Part shown: positions 41,967 through 51,083 of the stretch, one piece after another
Layout of the letters: every line of letters starts with the position of its first letter
Numbering within the stretch: the stretch's first letter is position 1
NCBI GenBank assembly: GCA_963705525.1
Contig: CAVPJW010000007.1
Location: forward strand, 372,001 to 436,000
Reading direction: 5' to 3'
DNA length: 64,000 bases
Origin: CAVPJW01 sp963705525
GTDB lineage: Bacteria > Acidobacteriota > Vicinamibacteria > Vicinamibacterales > CAVPJW01
The notes under the pieces: generated by a model
What the model saw: only the letters and a program-made list of their open reading frames with translations
Told to the model about the DNA's origin: nothing
Database searches by the model: none
Made by a program: the position numbers and the translations under genes

Positions 41967-43136
41967 ATGCGGAACGCCCTATTGATCGTGCTGTGTGTCG
42001 TAAGTCTGGCAGTTGCGGGACATCAGCCCAGCCTGCCCGCGGTGGGCGGTGTCGTTTTTCTCGACGAGAATGGCAACGGCACGCGAGACGGTAGCGAACA
42101 CGGCATTGCGGGAGTGGCGGTCTCGAATCAGGAGCAGGTGGCGACGACGGGCCAGGATGGGCGCTTCGAGCTTTCAGCCGGAGGAACCGGGGTCGTGTTC
42201 GTCAGCGTCCCGGACGGGTATCGGACAATCGGCAGGTTCTGGCAGGCGGCCGCCGCTCAACTCAATTTCGCGCTGGCTCGGACCGCCCACCCGGCCGAGT
42301 TTTCGTTCGTTCACGCCTCGGACACGCACGTCAGCGACAAGAGCGTGGATCGGCTCGAGCGGCTGAAGAACCTGGTGCGCACTCTCGCTCCGGCGTTCGT
42401 GCTCATCTCCGGCGATCTCGTGCGCGATGCGTTACGCGTGAACGAACAGGAGGCGAGAGGCTATTACGACTTGTATGCACGCGAGATCGCGGGCTTCGCG
42501 TCACCGGTCTGGAACGTCCCGGGCAACCACGAGATGTTCGGGATCGAGCGGCACCTCTCGCTGGTCAGTCCGAAGCACCCACTCTACGGGAAGGCGATGT
42601 TTCGTCACCTGCTGGGCCCGGATTACTTCTCATTCACCTATGGCGGCATCCATTTCGTCGGGCTCGACACGGTGGACATCGACGATCTCTGGTACTACGG
42701 CCACGTGGACGACGTTCAACTCACATGGCTGCAACGCGACCTCGCTGCCGTTCCACCGGGCACTCCCGTCGTGACGTTCAACCACATCCCGTTCTACAGT
42801 TCCGCAGCCAGCATTGCCGGCTACTCCGACGATCCTCCGGCGCCGACGCTCATCAAGGTGAACGGCCGGCTGGTCTTCCGCCACAACGTCTCGAATGCGC
42901 GCGACGTGATCGAGAAAATCCGGACAACGCATCCCTACCCGCTGGCGCTCGGTGGGCACATTCATTTCAGGGAAACGATTGGATATGGAACCGCCAGTCA
43001 GTCCACGCGGTTCGAGCAGTCCGCAGCCGTGATCGGCCCGAGTGATGATGGCGGGATGGCGCTCGTGTCAGGCATCACGCTCTATCATGTGCGCAATGCC
43101 GCAATCGATGAGGGCCGCTTCATCCCCCTCGACTGA
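41967..43136 (+). CDS. Secreted calcineurin-like metallophosphoesterase
   Basis: From ATG 41967 the protein (389 residues) has a signal peptide (ALLIVLCVVSLAVAGHQ). A short beta-sandwich repeat follows at about 25-110, GVVFLDENGNGTRDGSEHGIAGVAVSNQEQ, of the SdrD-B/Cna type. Then comes the phosphoesterase core: FVHASDTHVSD (DxH), FVLISGDLVRD (GD), WNVPGNHEMFG (GNHE), FNHIPFY and GGHIHFRE (GHxH). These are the five metal motifs of the family. It is probably extracytoplasmic and cleaves phosphate esters or a phosphodiester. The Cna-like N-domain may mediate adhesion or stability. It stands alone on the plus strand. Confidence 0.88.
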   Translation: MRNALLIVLCVVSLAVAGHQPSLPAVGGVVFLDENGNGTRDGSEHGIAGVAVSNQEQVATTGQDGRFELSAGGTGVVFVSVPDGYRTIGRFWQAAAAQLNFALARTAHPAEFSFVHASDTHVSDKSVDRLERLKNLVRTLAPAFVLISGDLVRDALRVNEQEARGYYDLYAREIAGFASPVWNVPGNHEMFGIERHLSLVSPKHPLYGKAMFRHLLGPDYFSFTYGGIHFVGLDTVDIDDLWYYGHVDDVQLTWLQRDLAAVPPGTPVVTFNHIPFYSSAASIAGYSDDPPAPTLIKVNGRLVFRHNVSNARDVIEKIRTTHPYPLALGGHIHFRETIGYGTASQSTRFEQSAAVIGPSDDGGMALVSGITLYHVRNAAIDEGRFIPLD

Positions 43137-43154
43137 ACGTCGCACCGACTGTTG

Positions 43155-43457
43155 TTATTTCTCCCCCCGCCGTATCCGTTCCATCTTCAGATCGCGTTCC
43201 GACGTCAGGTGCTCCCGCTCACGTTGATTCTGTTCTTCAAGTGTGGCGAGTGTCGCGGGATCGAACGCCTTGCGCATCGCCGTCTGGTGCATGATGTCTT
43301 GCTGCGCGAGTTTGGCGTCGTAAAAGCTGCGCACCTCGGCAATCGCCGCCTTCTGCTCGTCGCTCAGGACGCGGGCCTCCACGCCTTCATCGGCGTCCTT
43401 CTTGCGCAAGCGCTCCATCGCCAGTTCGTATGAGCTCTTCGGTGCACCCTCTGACAC
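43155..43457 (-). CDS. Small coiled-coil protein of unknown function
   Basis: GTG 43457 has AAGGAGG five bases upstream, giving about 100 residues; longer frames to 43562 run into the msrB-side array. The sequence is almost entirely charged helix (SYELAMERLRKKDADEG, AIAEVRSFYDAKLAQQDIMHQTAMRK, EEQNQREREHLTSERDLKMERIRRG), so it is likely a dimeric coiled coil in the cytoplasm. No family is recognised. It follows msrB on the same strand, separated by a TTCGACC array. Confidence 0.72.
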   Translation of the reverse strand: MSEGAPKSSYELAMERLRKKDADEGVEARVLSDEQKAAIAEVRSFYDAKLAQQDIMHQTAMRKAFDPATLATLEEQNQREREHLTSERDLKMERIRRGEK

Positions 43458-43477
43458 ACCACCCTCCTTGCACGGCA

Positions 43478-43520
43478 CTCTTCGACCCTTCGACCTCTTC
43501 GGCCCTGCGACCTTTTGACC
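43478..43520. repeat. TTCGACC-type array between msrB and the coiled-coil gene
   Basis: TTCGACC, TTCGACCT, TTCGGCC, TGCGACC and TTTGACC follow one another every 8-10 bases, ending at the msrB stop. It is the GGTCGAA word on the transcribed strand. Confidence 0.6.
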
Positions 43521-43930
43521 TACTTTTCCGGCTTGAACGTGAGTGCCAGACCATTCATGCAATAGCGCAAGCCTGTCGGTCGCGGCCCGTCCTCGAAGAC
43601 ATGGCCGAGATGACCTCCGCAGCGTTTGCAGTGCACCTCTGTGCGCGTCATGAACAGGCTGTTGTCGACGGTCGTGGCCACGGCATTGTCGAGAGTGTCC
43701 CAGAAGCTCGGCCAGCCCGTGCCGCTGTTGAACTTGGTCTCCGACGAAAACAGCGGCTCACCGCAGCCGGCACAGAGAAATCTGCCGGATCCGTCTTCCT
43801 TGTCGAGCGGGCTCGTGCCCGCGCGTTCGGTGCCATGCTTGCGAAGAACGTGAAACTGCTCAGGGGTCAGTCGTTGGCGCCACTCATCCTCGGTCTTCGG
43901 AATGTCCCGTGTCTCATCGTTCTCGGCCAT
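43520..43930 (-). CDS. msrB: Peptide methionine-R-sulfoxide reductase
   Basis: Reduces protein methionine-R-sulfoxide. From ATG 43930 (MAENDETRD) the protein has 136 residues. The two zinc CxxC pairs are CAGC (in FLCAGCGEPLFSS) and CKRC (in VHCKRCGGHLGHVFEDGP). The SelR core GTGWPSFWD and the catalytic RYCMNGLALTF with its Cys are intact, as is HVFEDGPRPTG. Length is normal for a stand-alone MsrB. The upstream in-frame ATG 43984 adds array-like residues and is unlikely. It probably protects cytosolic proteins from oxidative damage. Confidence 0.92.
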   Translation of the reverse strand: MAENDETRDIPKTEDEWRQRLTPEQFHVLRKHGTERAGTSPLDKEDGSGRFLCAGCGEPLFSSETKFNSGTGWPSFWDTLDNAVATTVDNSLFMTRTEVHCKRCGGHLGHVFEDGPRPTGLRYCMNGLALTFKPEK

Positions 43931-43974
43931 CTCCAGTCTCCTGTCGAAGCCCCACGCCCGATCATACTCACAAA

Positions 43975-44100
43975 GAAGGTCCAACGGTCGAAGGGTTGAA
44001 GAGTCGAAGGGTCAAGACAGAGAAGGTCGCAGGTTGAACAAGGGGTCGAGGGGACGATCAGGACAGTCCAAGAGTCGAAGTGCCTAAGGGCCGAGAGGTA
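43975..44100. repeat. Long degenerate GGTCGAAG-type array
   Basis: About ten words, such as GGTCGAAG, GGTTGAAG, AGTCGAAG, GGTCAAG and GGTCGCAG, cover 125 bases between msrB and the small membrane-protein gene. It is the longest array in the window; no other feature is seen up to 44189. Confidence 0.6.
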
Positions 44101-44189
44101 GATCGCGATGATCGAAGAGTCTGAAGGCCAACCAATGGAACGGTCGCCGGGACTTCACGACCGAGGTTGGAGTAGACGGGCTGGCTCTG

Positions 44190-44393
44190 TCAGGGAATGC
44201 GTGCGACGATGGGAACGATGTACCAAAACCAGAAGAGTGCGGCGAAAAATGCGACGAGCCTGATCTGAATCGTCACGAAACTCGGCCGGCCAACGGCCCA
44301 GGCGAGAGCCGACGCCAGGCTCACCAGGACACCGGCTATCAGCGTCACCATGCCGAGGCCGACACTTACGGTCAGAACACCTGCCACGATCAA
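44190..44393 (-). CDS. Small two-helix membrane protein
   Basis: A 67-residue frame with two hydrophobic helices (VAGVLTVSVGLGMVTLIAGVLVSLASALAWAV split by a turn, and IRLVAFFAALFWFWYIVPIVA) joined by GRPSFVTIQIR. ATG 44393 has no strong ribosome site and lies at the end of a tandem duplication. The composition is that of a true membrane protein, but no family is recognised. Confidence 0.5.
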   Translation of the reverse strand: MIVAGVLTVSVGLGMVTLIAGVLVSLASALAWAVGRPSFVTIQIRLVAFFAALFWFWYIVPIVARIP

Positions 44394-44441
44394 TGTATCG
44401 GCTGTTCCAAGTCAGTCAATGTATCGGCTGTTCCAAGTCAG
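44390..44441. repeat. Perfect 26 bp tandem duplication
   Basis: Two identical 26-base copies, TCAATGTATCGGCTGTTCCA followed by AGTCAG, stand head to tail at 44390-44415 and 44416-44441, over the start codon of the small membrane-protein gene. It is a recent duplication in contrast to the degenerate arrays. Confidence 0.85.
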
Positions 44442-44446
44442 TGAGA

Positions 44447-44492
44447 TACCCGACCCCTAAGGCCCTTCGACCTTCGACCCCTTGACCTTTTT
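44447..44492. repeat. TTCGACC-type array before the ADOP gene
   Basis: CCCGACCCC, CCCTTCGACC, TTCGACCCC and TTGACC words, the complement of GGTCGAA, run from the tandem duplication towards the first codons of the permease frame. Confidence 0.5.
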
Positions 44493-44592
44493 CTCCTTGA
44501 TGCGCCAACCCCGGCTTGACGTCATCCGTCTAATCAGCGGATTGTTCCGCGACCCTCGCCAGAGGGCGACAACGGCTGCTGGAGGTTTTTCA

Positions 44593-47013
44593 ATGCTCGA
44601 TTCGGTGATGCAGGACCTACGCTACGCCGTTCGCGCGCTGGCCAAGTCTCCAGGCTTCGCACTAACCTCGCTGGCCACACTTGCGCTCGGCATCGGCGCC
44701 TCGACGGCAATCTTCTCCATCGTCAACGCCATTCTCATTACGCCGCTTCCCTTCCCCCACGCGGATCGCATCGTCGTGGGTCGCGAAGTGCCGAACGACG
44801 GCGGGTACATGTCGGTATCGTGGCCGAACTACGTGGACTGGCGAACGCGACTTCAGTCCGTTGACGACCTCGCCTGTTACCGCCAGGTAACACTGACGCT
44901 CACCGGAGTCGATCGGCCCGAGCGCCTCGACGGCAGGCAAGTCACCTGGAATTTCTTCCGGGTCCTCGGAGTCCGTCCGACGATTGGCCGGACGTTCACG
45001 GAAGCGGAGGATCGACCCGGCGTCGAACATGTCGTGATTGTCAGCGACTCGTTCTGGAAACAGCGCCTCGGCGGCGACCCGCAGGCGATCGGGCGGCGGC
45101 TCGTCCTCGACGACGCGCCTCACACGATCGTCGGTGTCCTGCCGCCGGGATTCAGGTTCATTCGCGACGACGCGGTATACGAACCGGTCGGCGTTCTACG
45201 CGAACCGAACTCGGCGCTGCTCGACCGCGGGAATCACATGGGCCTGCAGGCCATCGGCCGCCTCAAACCCGGCCGCGATCTCAGAGCCGCCGCGGCCGAA
45301 CTGGACACGCTGTCCGCAGCGCTCGCCAAGGAGTACCCCAACACGAACAGCGGCAACGGCGCGCATCTCGAGGCCCTGAGTCGCCGGATTGTCGGCGACG
45401 TGAGGCCCGCGCTCCTGGTGCTCTTCGGAGCTGTGGGATTCCTTCTGCTGCTCTCGTGTGTCAACGTGGCGAACCTGCTCGTCGCGCGCGGCGCATCGCG
45501 ATCGCACGAGCTGTCGATTCGCTCGGCGCTCGGCGGCGGCCGCCTGCGGTTGATGCGACAGCTTCTGATCGAGAGCGGCGTCTTGTCGCTGGCCGGAGGA
45601 GGCCTCGGGCTTTTGGTTGCCGCGTGGCTCGTGAAGGTCTTCGTCGGGTTGGCGCCCGAGGGGATCCCGCGCATCGACGAAGTACGGCTGGATCGAGCCG
45701 TGCTTCTGTTTGCGTTTGCGGCGTCTGCACTCTGCGGCATCGTCTTCGGTCTGTTCCCGGCGTTCCAGGCGTCGAGCGTCGATGGACAGCACCTGCTGGT
45801 GCGCTCGAGCCGTGCAGGCTCGACTGCCAGCACGCAGACATTGCGACGCGCGCTGATGGTGGCCGAGGTCGCCCTCGCTCTCGTGCTGCTCACCGGAGCC
45901 GGACTGATGATGCGGACGATGAACCAGCTCGCAACGGTCGATCCGGGATTCAGCTCGGACAATCTGCTGACACTCCGGTTTGCGCTCGTGACGAAATCGT
46001 GGAAGGACGAGGGCCGTCGCCAGGCGTTCTATGAGAATCTGCTGAACGACGTGCGCAGGCAGCCGGGCGTGGTGAATGCCGCGCTCACCATGTCGTTGCC
46101 GATCGCCGGCGCCGACTGGAGCTCAGTCTTCATTGTTGGGGACCAACCAGCCCCCCCGCGTGCCGAGCTGCCGTCCGCCGAGTTTCTCCCGGTCAGCGGG
46201 GACTATTTCAAGACGCTCGGCATGCGGCTGGTCGCCGGCCGGCTGTTCAATCGCAGTGACAGTGGAACGACGATGGATGTCGCCGTCGTGAACGAGAGCT
46301 TCGCGCGCCGATTCTGGCCAGGCGAGAGCGCCATCGGCAAGCGCCTGAAGCAGGGATGGCCGGAGTGGCAGACTCCGTGGCGCGAAGTCATCGGTGTCGT
46401 GAACGACGTCAAGTTCGAAGGCGTCGCGAACGACACGCCCCTCCAGGCGTACCTTCCGCTCACGCAGGAGTCCACCGGATCGCTCGCCCTCGTGGCTCGC
46501 ACAACCGGTGATGCCGAGCGGTTCATCCGCCCGCTCGAGCAGGTCATCCAGAGCTTCGATCGCGACGTGCCCGTCTACGGGGTGCGCACGATGCGGCAGT
46601 GGCTCGACAACGCCGTCGCCCGCGAGCGCATTTCCATGGTGATCCTTGCGGTGTTTGCGGTCGTGGCGCTCGTGCTCGCCGGCGTCGGGCTCTACGGTGT
46701 TGTTTCGCACGGCGTCACCGAGCGCACTCACGAGATTGGCGTGCGTCTGGCGCTGGGGGCGGACCCAAGCGACGTGATTCGGATGTTCGTCGGCCAGGGA
46801 CTCATGGTGGCCGGCTGCGGCGTCGCGATCGGACTCGTGGGAGCCCTGGGCCTGTCCCGGTTCATCCAGACTCTGCTGTTCCAGGTGACGGCCACCGATC
46901 CGCTGACGCTCGGCGTCGTCGTTTCGACGCTACTCGCAGTGACATTCGGCGCCTGCTACATCCCGGCCAGACGCGCGACGAGAGTCGACCCGACGGTGGT
47001 GCTGAGAAACTGA
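44593..47013 (+). CDS. ADOP-type ABC transporter permease (duplicated MacB/FtsX permease)
   Basis: A membrane protein of about 806 residues, inner-membrane, made of two MacB_PCD-FtsX units. The first unit opens DLRYAVRALAKSPGFALTSLATLALGIGASTAIFSIVNAILI and has three helices near FGAVGFLLLLSCVNVANLLVARG. The second repeats the layout with VAEVALALVLLTGAGLMMRTM and ends in the GLYGVVSHGVTERTHEIGVRLALGADP signature. The duplicated-permease form without a fused ATPase is common in Acidobacteria, and no ATPase gene is adjacent. ATG 44593 is preceded by TGGAGG at seven bases; the longer frame to 44482 includes the array. It probably exports a peptide, antibiotic or lipid, or drives mechanotransmission; the substrate is unknown. 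Confidence 0.86.
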   Translation: MLDSVMQDLRYAVRALAKSPGFALTSLATLALGIGASTAIFSIVNAILITPLPFPHADRIVVGREVPNDGGYMSVSWPNYVDWRTRLQSVDDLACYRQVTLTLTGVDRPERLDGRQVTWNFFRVLGVRPTIGRTFTEAEDRPGVEHVVIVSDSFWKQRLGGDPQAIGRRLVLDDAPHTIVGVLPPGFRFIRDDAVYEPVGVLREPNSALLDRGNHMGLQAIGRLKPGRDLRAAAAELDTLSAALAKEYPNTNSGNGAHLEALSRRIVGDVRPALLVLFGAVGFLLLLSCVNVANLLVARGASRSHELSIRSALGGGRLRLMRQLLIESGVLSLAGGGLGLLVAAWLVKVFVGLAPEGIPRIDEVRLDRAVLLFAFAASALCGIVFGLFPAFQASSVDGQHLLVRSSRAGSTASTQTLRRALMVAEVALALVLLTGAGLMMRTMNQLATVDPGFSSDNLLTLRFALVTKSWKDEGRRQAFYENLLNDVRRQPGVVNAALTMSLPIAGADWSSVFIVGDQPAPPRAELPSAEFLPVSGDYFKTLGMRLVAGRLFNRSDSGTTMDVAVVNESFARRFWPGESAIGKRLKQGWPEWQTPWREVIGVVNDVKFEGVANDTPLQAYLPLTQESTGSLALVARTTGDAERFIRPLEQVIQSFDRDVPVYGVRTMRQWLDNAVARERISMVILAVFAVVALVLAGVGLYGVVSHGVTERTHEIGVRLALGADPSDVIRMFVGQGLMVAGCGVAIGLVGALGLSRFIQTLLFQVTATDPLTLGVVVSTLLAVTFGACYIPARRATRVDPTVVLRN

Positions 47014-47021
47014 ATGACCCG

Positions 47022-47046
47022 ATGAAGTTCTTAGTGGTTGGGGGTT
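47022..47046. repeat. Copy of the ATGAAGTTCTTAGTG element
   Basis: The 15-base word at 47022-47036 recurs at 54765-54779 and, inverted, at 54838-54852. Here it sits over the stop codon of the quinoprotein gene. Confidence 0.6.
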
Positions 47047-49028
47047 GGTTCCCGCAGCCGGAACGCGATCAGCTCCGCCGGGTGATCAGTGGCCGCGTCG
47101 CCGACGGTGAACACGATGTACTGCCTGCCGTTCACCATGTACGTCATCGGCAATCCGGTCTGCGTCCCGGGAAGCTCGGTCTCCCAGATAATTTCACCGG
47201 TCTTCTTGTCGAGCGCCCGAAACATCGGCTGACCACCCCAGCCCTCGCCGGCGAAAACGAGCGTCTTCGTTACGAGGATACCGGCGCGCGATCGGCTGCC
47301 CGTCCGGCCAAGCGTCGCACCCTTGAGCGCAGGGTGATCTTTGATGGCCGGCGGCGTGTCGCCGTTGGGAATCGTCCACGAAAGGTCGCCCCGACTCAGG
47401 TCGAGCGCCGTGATCCTGCCGTACGGCGGCTTGATCAACGGCAGCCCGCGAACCAGCGGCGTCGCACCCGTCGGCAACCCGTAGTCGAGATCGGACTTCG
47501 GGTTCTTGGTGACGCCCGATAACCACGCCTCGGTCGACGAACCGACGTAGATCATGCCCGTCTCGGGATCGCCTGCGCCGCCTTCCCAGAGCGCGCCGCC
47601 CGAATCGCCGGGCAGCACGATCGTCCCCTTCTTGCCATCGGGTCCATCGATCACGGAGGCCGGCGACAGGAACGCGCCAAGGCGGTACGGCTTGACAATG
47701 TCGATCGCTTCCGCGCGAAGCTCCGGCGTGAAGTCAATCAGGTTGTCGACGGTCACTCCCTGAACGTCGAACGCCGGCGGTTTGGTCGGGAACGGTTGCG
47801 TCGGCGATGTGCGCTCGCCTGGAATGTCGCTCTGCGGCACCGGCTTCTCTTCAATCGGCCAGACCGGCTTTCCGGTGATGCGATCGAAGACATACGCGAA
47901 GGACTGCTTGGTCAGTTGAACGACGGCCTTGATCAATTTCCCATCGACGGTCAGGTCGATCAGGATCGGCGCCGTAGGGTTGTCGTAGTCGAAAACGTCG
48001 TGATGGAGGACTTGATAGTGCCAGACGCGCTTTCCAGTCTTGATGTCCAGGCAGACCAGGCTCGTGGCAAACAGGTTGTCGCCCAGCCTGTGCCCGCCGT
48101 AAAAATCGTCGGTCGGGGCCTCGACCGGTAGATACAGGTATCCCAGTTCTTCATCGGCCGACATCGGAGCCCAGACGCCGGTGTTGCCGCTGTACTTCCA
48201 CGAGTCGTGTTCCCACGTTTCGACGCCTGCGTCGCCGGCCTGAGGAATGGTGCGGAACGTCCAGATCAGCTTGCCCGTGCGTACGTCGTAGCCGCGGACG
48301 TAGCCCGGCACGTTCGTCTTCGACAGGGGGTTGAAACCCGACTCGAGCGACGGCGGGACGACGATGACGTCGTGCGAGATGAGCGGCGGCGAGGTGTTGC
48401 CGATGTGGCCGACCGGATCCGTGCGGTTCTCGGCGGGCGCTCCCAGCCCCTGCATGAGATCGAGGACGCCGGCTTCGCCGAAGGCCGAAACCTGCACGCC
48501 CGTGCGGGCGTTCAGCGAGACCAGATGAAAACCGGGCGTGACGACGTAGATGCGTTCGTCGCCCTTGCCGTCAGACCAATAGGCGACACCGCGGCCGGAG
48601 TTCTTCCGAGGGGCCTTCTCGCCGCGGACGCCTTCGTCCATCCGCCACATCCAGAGCGTTTCGCCGGTCGTGGCATCGGCGGCAATCACGTTGCGACGGA
48701 ATCCCGCCGTGAAATACAGCACGCCGTCGATCATGAGCGGCGTGGTTTCGTTCTTGAACTCCGGACGCGGCCCCGCGTTGTCGCTCTTCCACCGCCACGC
48801 GACCTCCAGATCCTTGACGTTGTCGCGGTTGATCTGATCGAGCGGTGAATAGCGCTTCGCGCCCTGGTCGCCCGAGTAATATCGCCACTCGACCATCGAG
48901 GCCGAGGCGCCGCCTGTCGTTTGCTGGCCTGCGATGGGCGCGCTCCACAAAGCGAAAAGAATGAGCGCGCACAGCCGACGCCGGACATGGGGCGCAGGGC
49001 CGGTTCCACGTGATATGTGTTGAGTCAT
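47031..49028 (-). CDS. PQQ-dependent dehydrogenase (methanol/ethanol or glucose family beta-propeller)
   Basis: A periplasmic quinoprotein of about 665 residues with a signal (RRRLCALILFALWSAPIAGQQ) and a beta-propeller. Tryptophan-docking repeats include TGETLWMWRMDEG, TGKLIWTFRTIPQAGDAG, TGKRVWHYQVLHHDVFDYDNPTAPIL, TGKPVWPIEEKPVPQSDIPGE and TGEIIWETELPGTQTGLP. The HDVFDYD stretch and AGFRRNVIAAD fit the glucose/quinate-type group. It should oxidise an alcohol or aldose sugar and pass electrons to the respiratory chain. PQQ synthesis genes are not in the window. ATG 49028 fits best; the frame opens nine bases earlier. Confidence 0.86.
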   Translation of the reverse strand: MTQHISRGTGPAPHVRRRLCALILFALWSAPIAGQQTTGGASASMVEWRYYSGDQGAKRYSPLDQINRDNVKDLEVAWRWKSDNAGPRPEFKNETTPLMIDGVLYFTAGFRRNVIAADATTGETLWMWRMDEGVRGEKAPRKNSGRGVAYWSDGKGDERIYVVTPGFHLVSLNARTGVQVSAFGEAGVLDLMQGLGAPAENRTDPVGHIGNTSPPLISHDVIVVPPSLESGFNPLSKTNVPGYVRGYDVRTGKLIWTFRTIPQAGDAGVETWEHDSWKYSGNTGVWAPMSADEELGYLYLPVEAPTDDFYGGHRLGDNLFATSLVCLDIKTGKRVWHYQVLHHDVFDYDNPTAPILIDLTVDGKLIKAVVQLTKQSFAYVFDRITGKPVWPIEEKPVPQSDIPGERTSPTQPFPTKPPAFDVQGVTVDNLIDFTPELRAEAIDIVKPYRLGAFLSPASVIDGPDGKKGTIVLPGDSGGALWEGGAGDPETGMIYVGSSTEAWLSGVTKNPKSDLDYGLPTGATPLVRGLPLIKPPYGRITALDLSRGDLSWTIPNGDTPPAIKDHPALKGATLGRTGSRSRAGILVTKTLVFAGEGWGGQPMFRALDKKTGEIIWETELPGTQTGLPMTYMVNGRQYIVFTVGDAATDHPAELIAFRLREPTPNH

Positions 49029-49104
49029 TCGCGGCAAATCTTATCAGAACCGACTATCATCAACTCGAACCGGGCCCGCAGGCGTCCGGGATATGGAGGC
49101 TGGG

Positions 49105-50364
49105 ATGATCCGCGTCGGACGCGCGATGGGAATGGGAGGGATCGTCGTTGGGTTGGCGGCATTCGCCGCGAGCCGGGTGCCGATCACAGTCGAGGCGCGT
49201 CCCGTCGCAGAGATAGACCGCGCCTGGCCCGCCATCACGAAGTTCTACGAAGAGCGCCTCGATCGCGCGGGCATCGTCGGCAGCAGCCTCGTGTTCGTGA
49301 AGGACGGAGAGATCGCAGCGCGGGCATCTCACGGCTATCAGGATCTGGACGCGCGCCGGGCCGTCGATGAGGACACCATCTATCACTGGGCGTCCATCAC
49401 CAAGACGTTCACCGGGATCGCGATCATGCAGCTGCGCGACCGGAAACTCCTGTCCCTCGACGATCCCGCCGTCAAGTACGTGCCCGAGCTGAGCGCCGTG
49501 CACAATCCGTTCGGCGACATCTCGCAGGTGACGATCCGTCACCTGATGTCACACAGCGGCGGCTTCAGGGCGCCCACGTGGCCGTGGGGTGGTGACAAGC
49601 CGTGGCATCCGTTCGAACCCACTCGATGGGCGCAGGTCGTCGCGATGTTCCCTTACACGGAACTGCTCTTCAAGCCGGGAACGAAGTACAGCTACTCGAA
49701 TCCTGGGGTCATCTTCCTCGGGCGCATCATAGAGTCGCTCTCCGGCGATGACTACGAGATGTACATCACCAAGAACATCCTTATGCCGCTCGGCATGTCG
49801 CACACTTTCTTCGACCGCGCACCGTACCACCTGGTGTCGCATCGATCGCACAGCTACTTCGTGTCCGACGATGGGCGTCAGGAAGGACGCTTCGATTTCG
49901 ACAGCGGGATCACGGTCTCGAATGGAGGCCTGAACGCGCCCCTCGGCGACATGGCGAAATATCTGGAATTCCTGATCGGCAACGAACAGCGGCGGGAGGT
50001 TTACGACGGCGTGCTCTCGCGCACCTCGCTCGAGGAAATGGCGAAGCCGCAGATCCAGGCGGCCGACGGCGAGGGCGGGAGCGGCTCAGACGTGTGGGCC
50101 GGCCTCTCGTGTTTTGTCGAAAAGCACGACGGACTCGAGTTCGTCGGCCATAGCGGCGATCAGAACGGCTTCATCTCGCACTTCTACATTCATCGGCCGA
50201 CTCGATCTGGATACGTCGTTTCGTTCAATACCGACGTGTCGCCGTCGAAGAAAGATCCATCCAGGCTGACCACACGTGCAGTGGACAACGACTTACGCGA
50301 TCTGTTGATCCGGGAAGTGTTCTCGAAGCTTGCCGCGGGCGGGACGACGACGGCGAGGCGATGA
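49105..50364 (+). CDS. Secreted serine hydrolase (beta-lactamase class C / DD-peptidase fold)
   Basis: From ATG 49105 (GGAGG five bases upstream) the product has 419 residues with a short hydrophobic leader (MGMGGIVVGLAAFAASRVPITVEA). The catalytic motifs are SITK (in YHWASITKTF) for the nucleophile Ser and Lys, YSYSNPG for the Tyr motif, and a C-terminal block EFVGHSGDQNG in place of KTG. Other conserved stretches are LMSHSGGF and FDSGITVSNGGLNA. It may be an esterase or a penicillin-recognising peptidase. It stands alone on the plus strand, divergent from the quinoprotein gene. Confidence 0.84.
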   Translation: MIRVGRAMGMGGIVVGLAAFAASRVPITVEARPVAEIDRAWPAITKFYEERLDRAGIVGSSLVFVKDGEIAARASHGYQDLDARRAVDEDTIYHWASITKTFTGIAIMQLRDRKLLSLDDPAVKYVPELSAVHNPFGDISQVTIRHLMSHSGGFRAPTWPWGGDKPWHPFEPTRWAQVVAMFPYTELLFKPGTKYSYSNPGVIFLGRIIESLSGDDYEMYITKNILMPLGMSHTFFDRAPYHLVSHRSHSYFVSDDGRQEGRFDFDSGITVSNGGLNAPLGDMAKYLEFLIGNEQRREVYDGVLSRTSLEEMAKPQIQAADGEGGSGSDVWAGLSCFVEKHDGLEFVGHSGDQNGFISHFYIHRPTRSGYVVSFNTDVSPSKKDPSRLTTRAVDNDLRDLLIREVFSKLAAGGTTTARR

Positions 50365-50375
50365 TCAGGTGCTCA

Positions 50376-50476
50376 AGGTCCTATGGGTCCTCGGGGCCTC
50401 AAGGTTCGAGGATTCAAGACGCTTCTGGACTTAAGGACCAGAAGGACCGCGAGCACCTGAAGAACCTAGAGGACCT
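50376..50476. repeat. GGTCCT/GGACCT degenerate array
   Basis: GGTCCT words on the left (AAGGTCCTATGGGTCCTCGG) are followed by GGACC words on the right (AAGGACCAGAAGGACC). The halves are complementary, so the region can form a hairpin. It lies after the serine hydrolase and before the META-domain gene. Confidence 0.6.
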
Positions 50477-50484
50477 GTTCCTCG

Positions 50485-50934
50485 TTATTGATCCGCGTAC
50501 ACGAGGGACGAGGAACTCTGCGGTGTGGCAATGATCAGCCGGCCGTTGACGACCGTGAAGCTGACCGCGGTTCCCAGCACCTGAAGGTAGCGACCTTCCT
50601 GGTCCATCACGCCGGACGCGTTGCAGAACATTCTCGTGGACCCAAGCGGCGTGATCGAGATCTGATTCCCGTTGACCGACGCGCCGCCGAAATACTGATT
50701 GCAGCCGGCGGAGCCCGAAATGCGGTCATCGGTGAATAGTGCGGTCACCTTGACGTCCGGCAGAGTGGGCTGCCCTTCGAGTTGAATGAGGCGCCACTCG
50801 TGGTCGGAGAGCGACTGCTGCAGCGATGACGGCCCGGTCAGACCCGTTCCTCCGGCGCCATCTTGATTGTCACAACCGGCCAGGCCGAGGACAAACGCGG
50901 CCAGACACACGAACGACAGGACAGTGCTTCTCAA
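50485..50934 (-). CDS. META/HslJ-domain lipoprotein
   Basis: A 149-residue secreted lipoprotein. The TTG start at 50934 has GAGGAGAAAGAG before it. Lipobox LAGC ends the signal (VLSFVCLAAFVLGLAGC). The META domain begins LSDHEWRLIQLEGQP and contains AGCNQYFGGASVNGNQISI and LGSTRMFCNASGVMDQEGRYLQVL, with the C-terminal strand GRLIIATPQSSSSLVYAD. Such domains are beta-barrels that bind small ligands, found in HslJ heat-shock/novobiocin-resistance proteins. The Cys pair in GCNQ and FCNA may form a disulfide. The gap 50935-51083 has a TAGAAT on the minus strand near 51045-51050, a possible -10 box. Confidence 0.8.
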   Translation of the reverse strand: MRSTVLSFVCLAAFVLGLAGCDNQDGAGGTGLTGPSSLQQSLSDHEWRLIQLEGQPTLPDVKVTALFTDDRISGSAGCNQYFGGASVNGNQISITPLGSTRMFCNASGVMDQEGRYLQVLGTAVSFTVVNGRLIIATPQSSSSLVYADQ

Positions 50935-51083
50935 CTCTTTCTCCTCGTATGAATTGTATGAATGCGCGAGGGCGTGATCTGACGTCGAGCGGGGATTACC
51001 TGTCCGCTGACCAGGACAACTTCAGGCCCAAACCGAACGCGAAGATTCTATCACAGCAATAAGAATGCCGACCGTTGGACCCT

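Noticed and set aside
43975..44100. Short repeats that might be a CRISPR array
   Set aside because: The words are 5-8 bases and degenerate, there are no constant repeats of 23-40 bases or regular unique spacers, and no cas genes are present.
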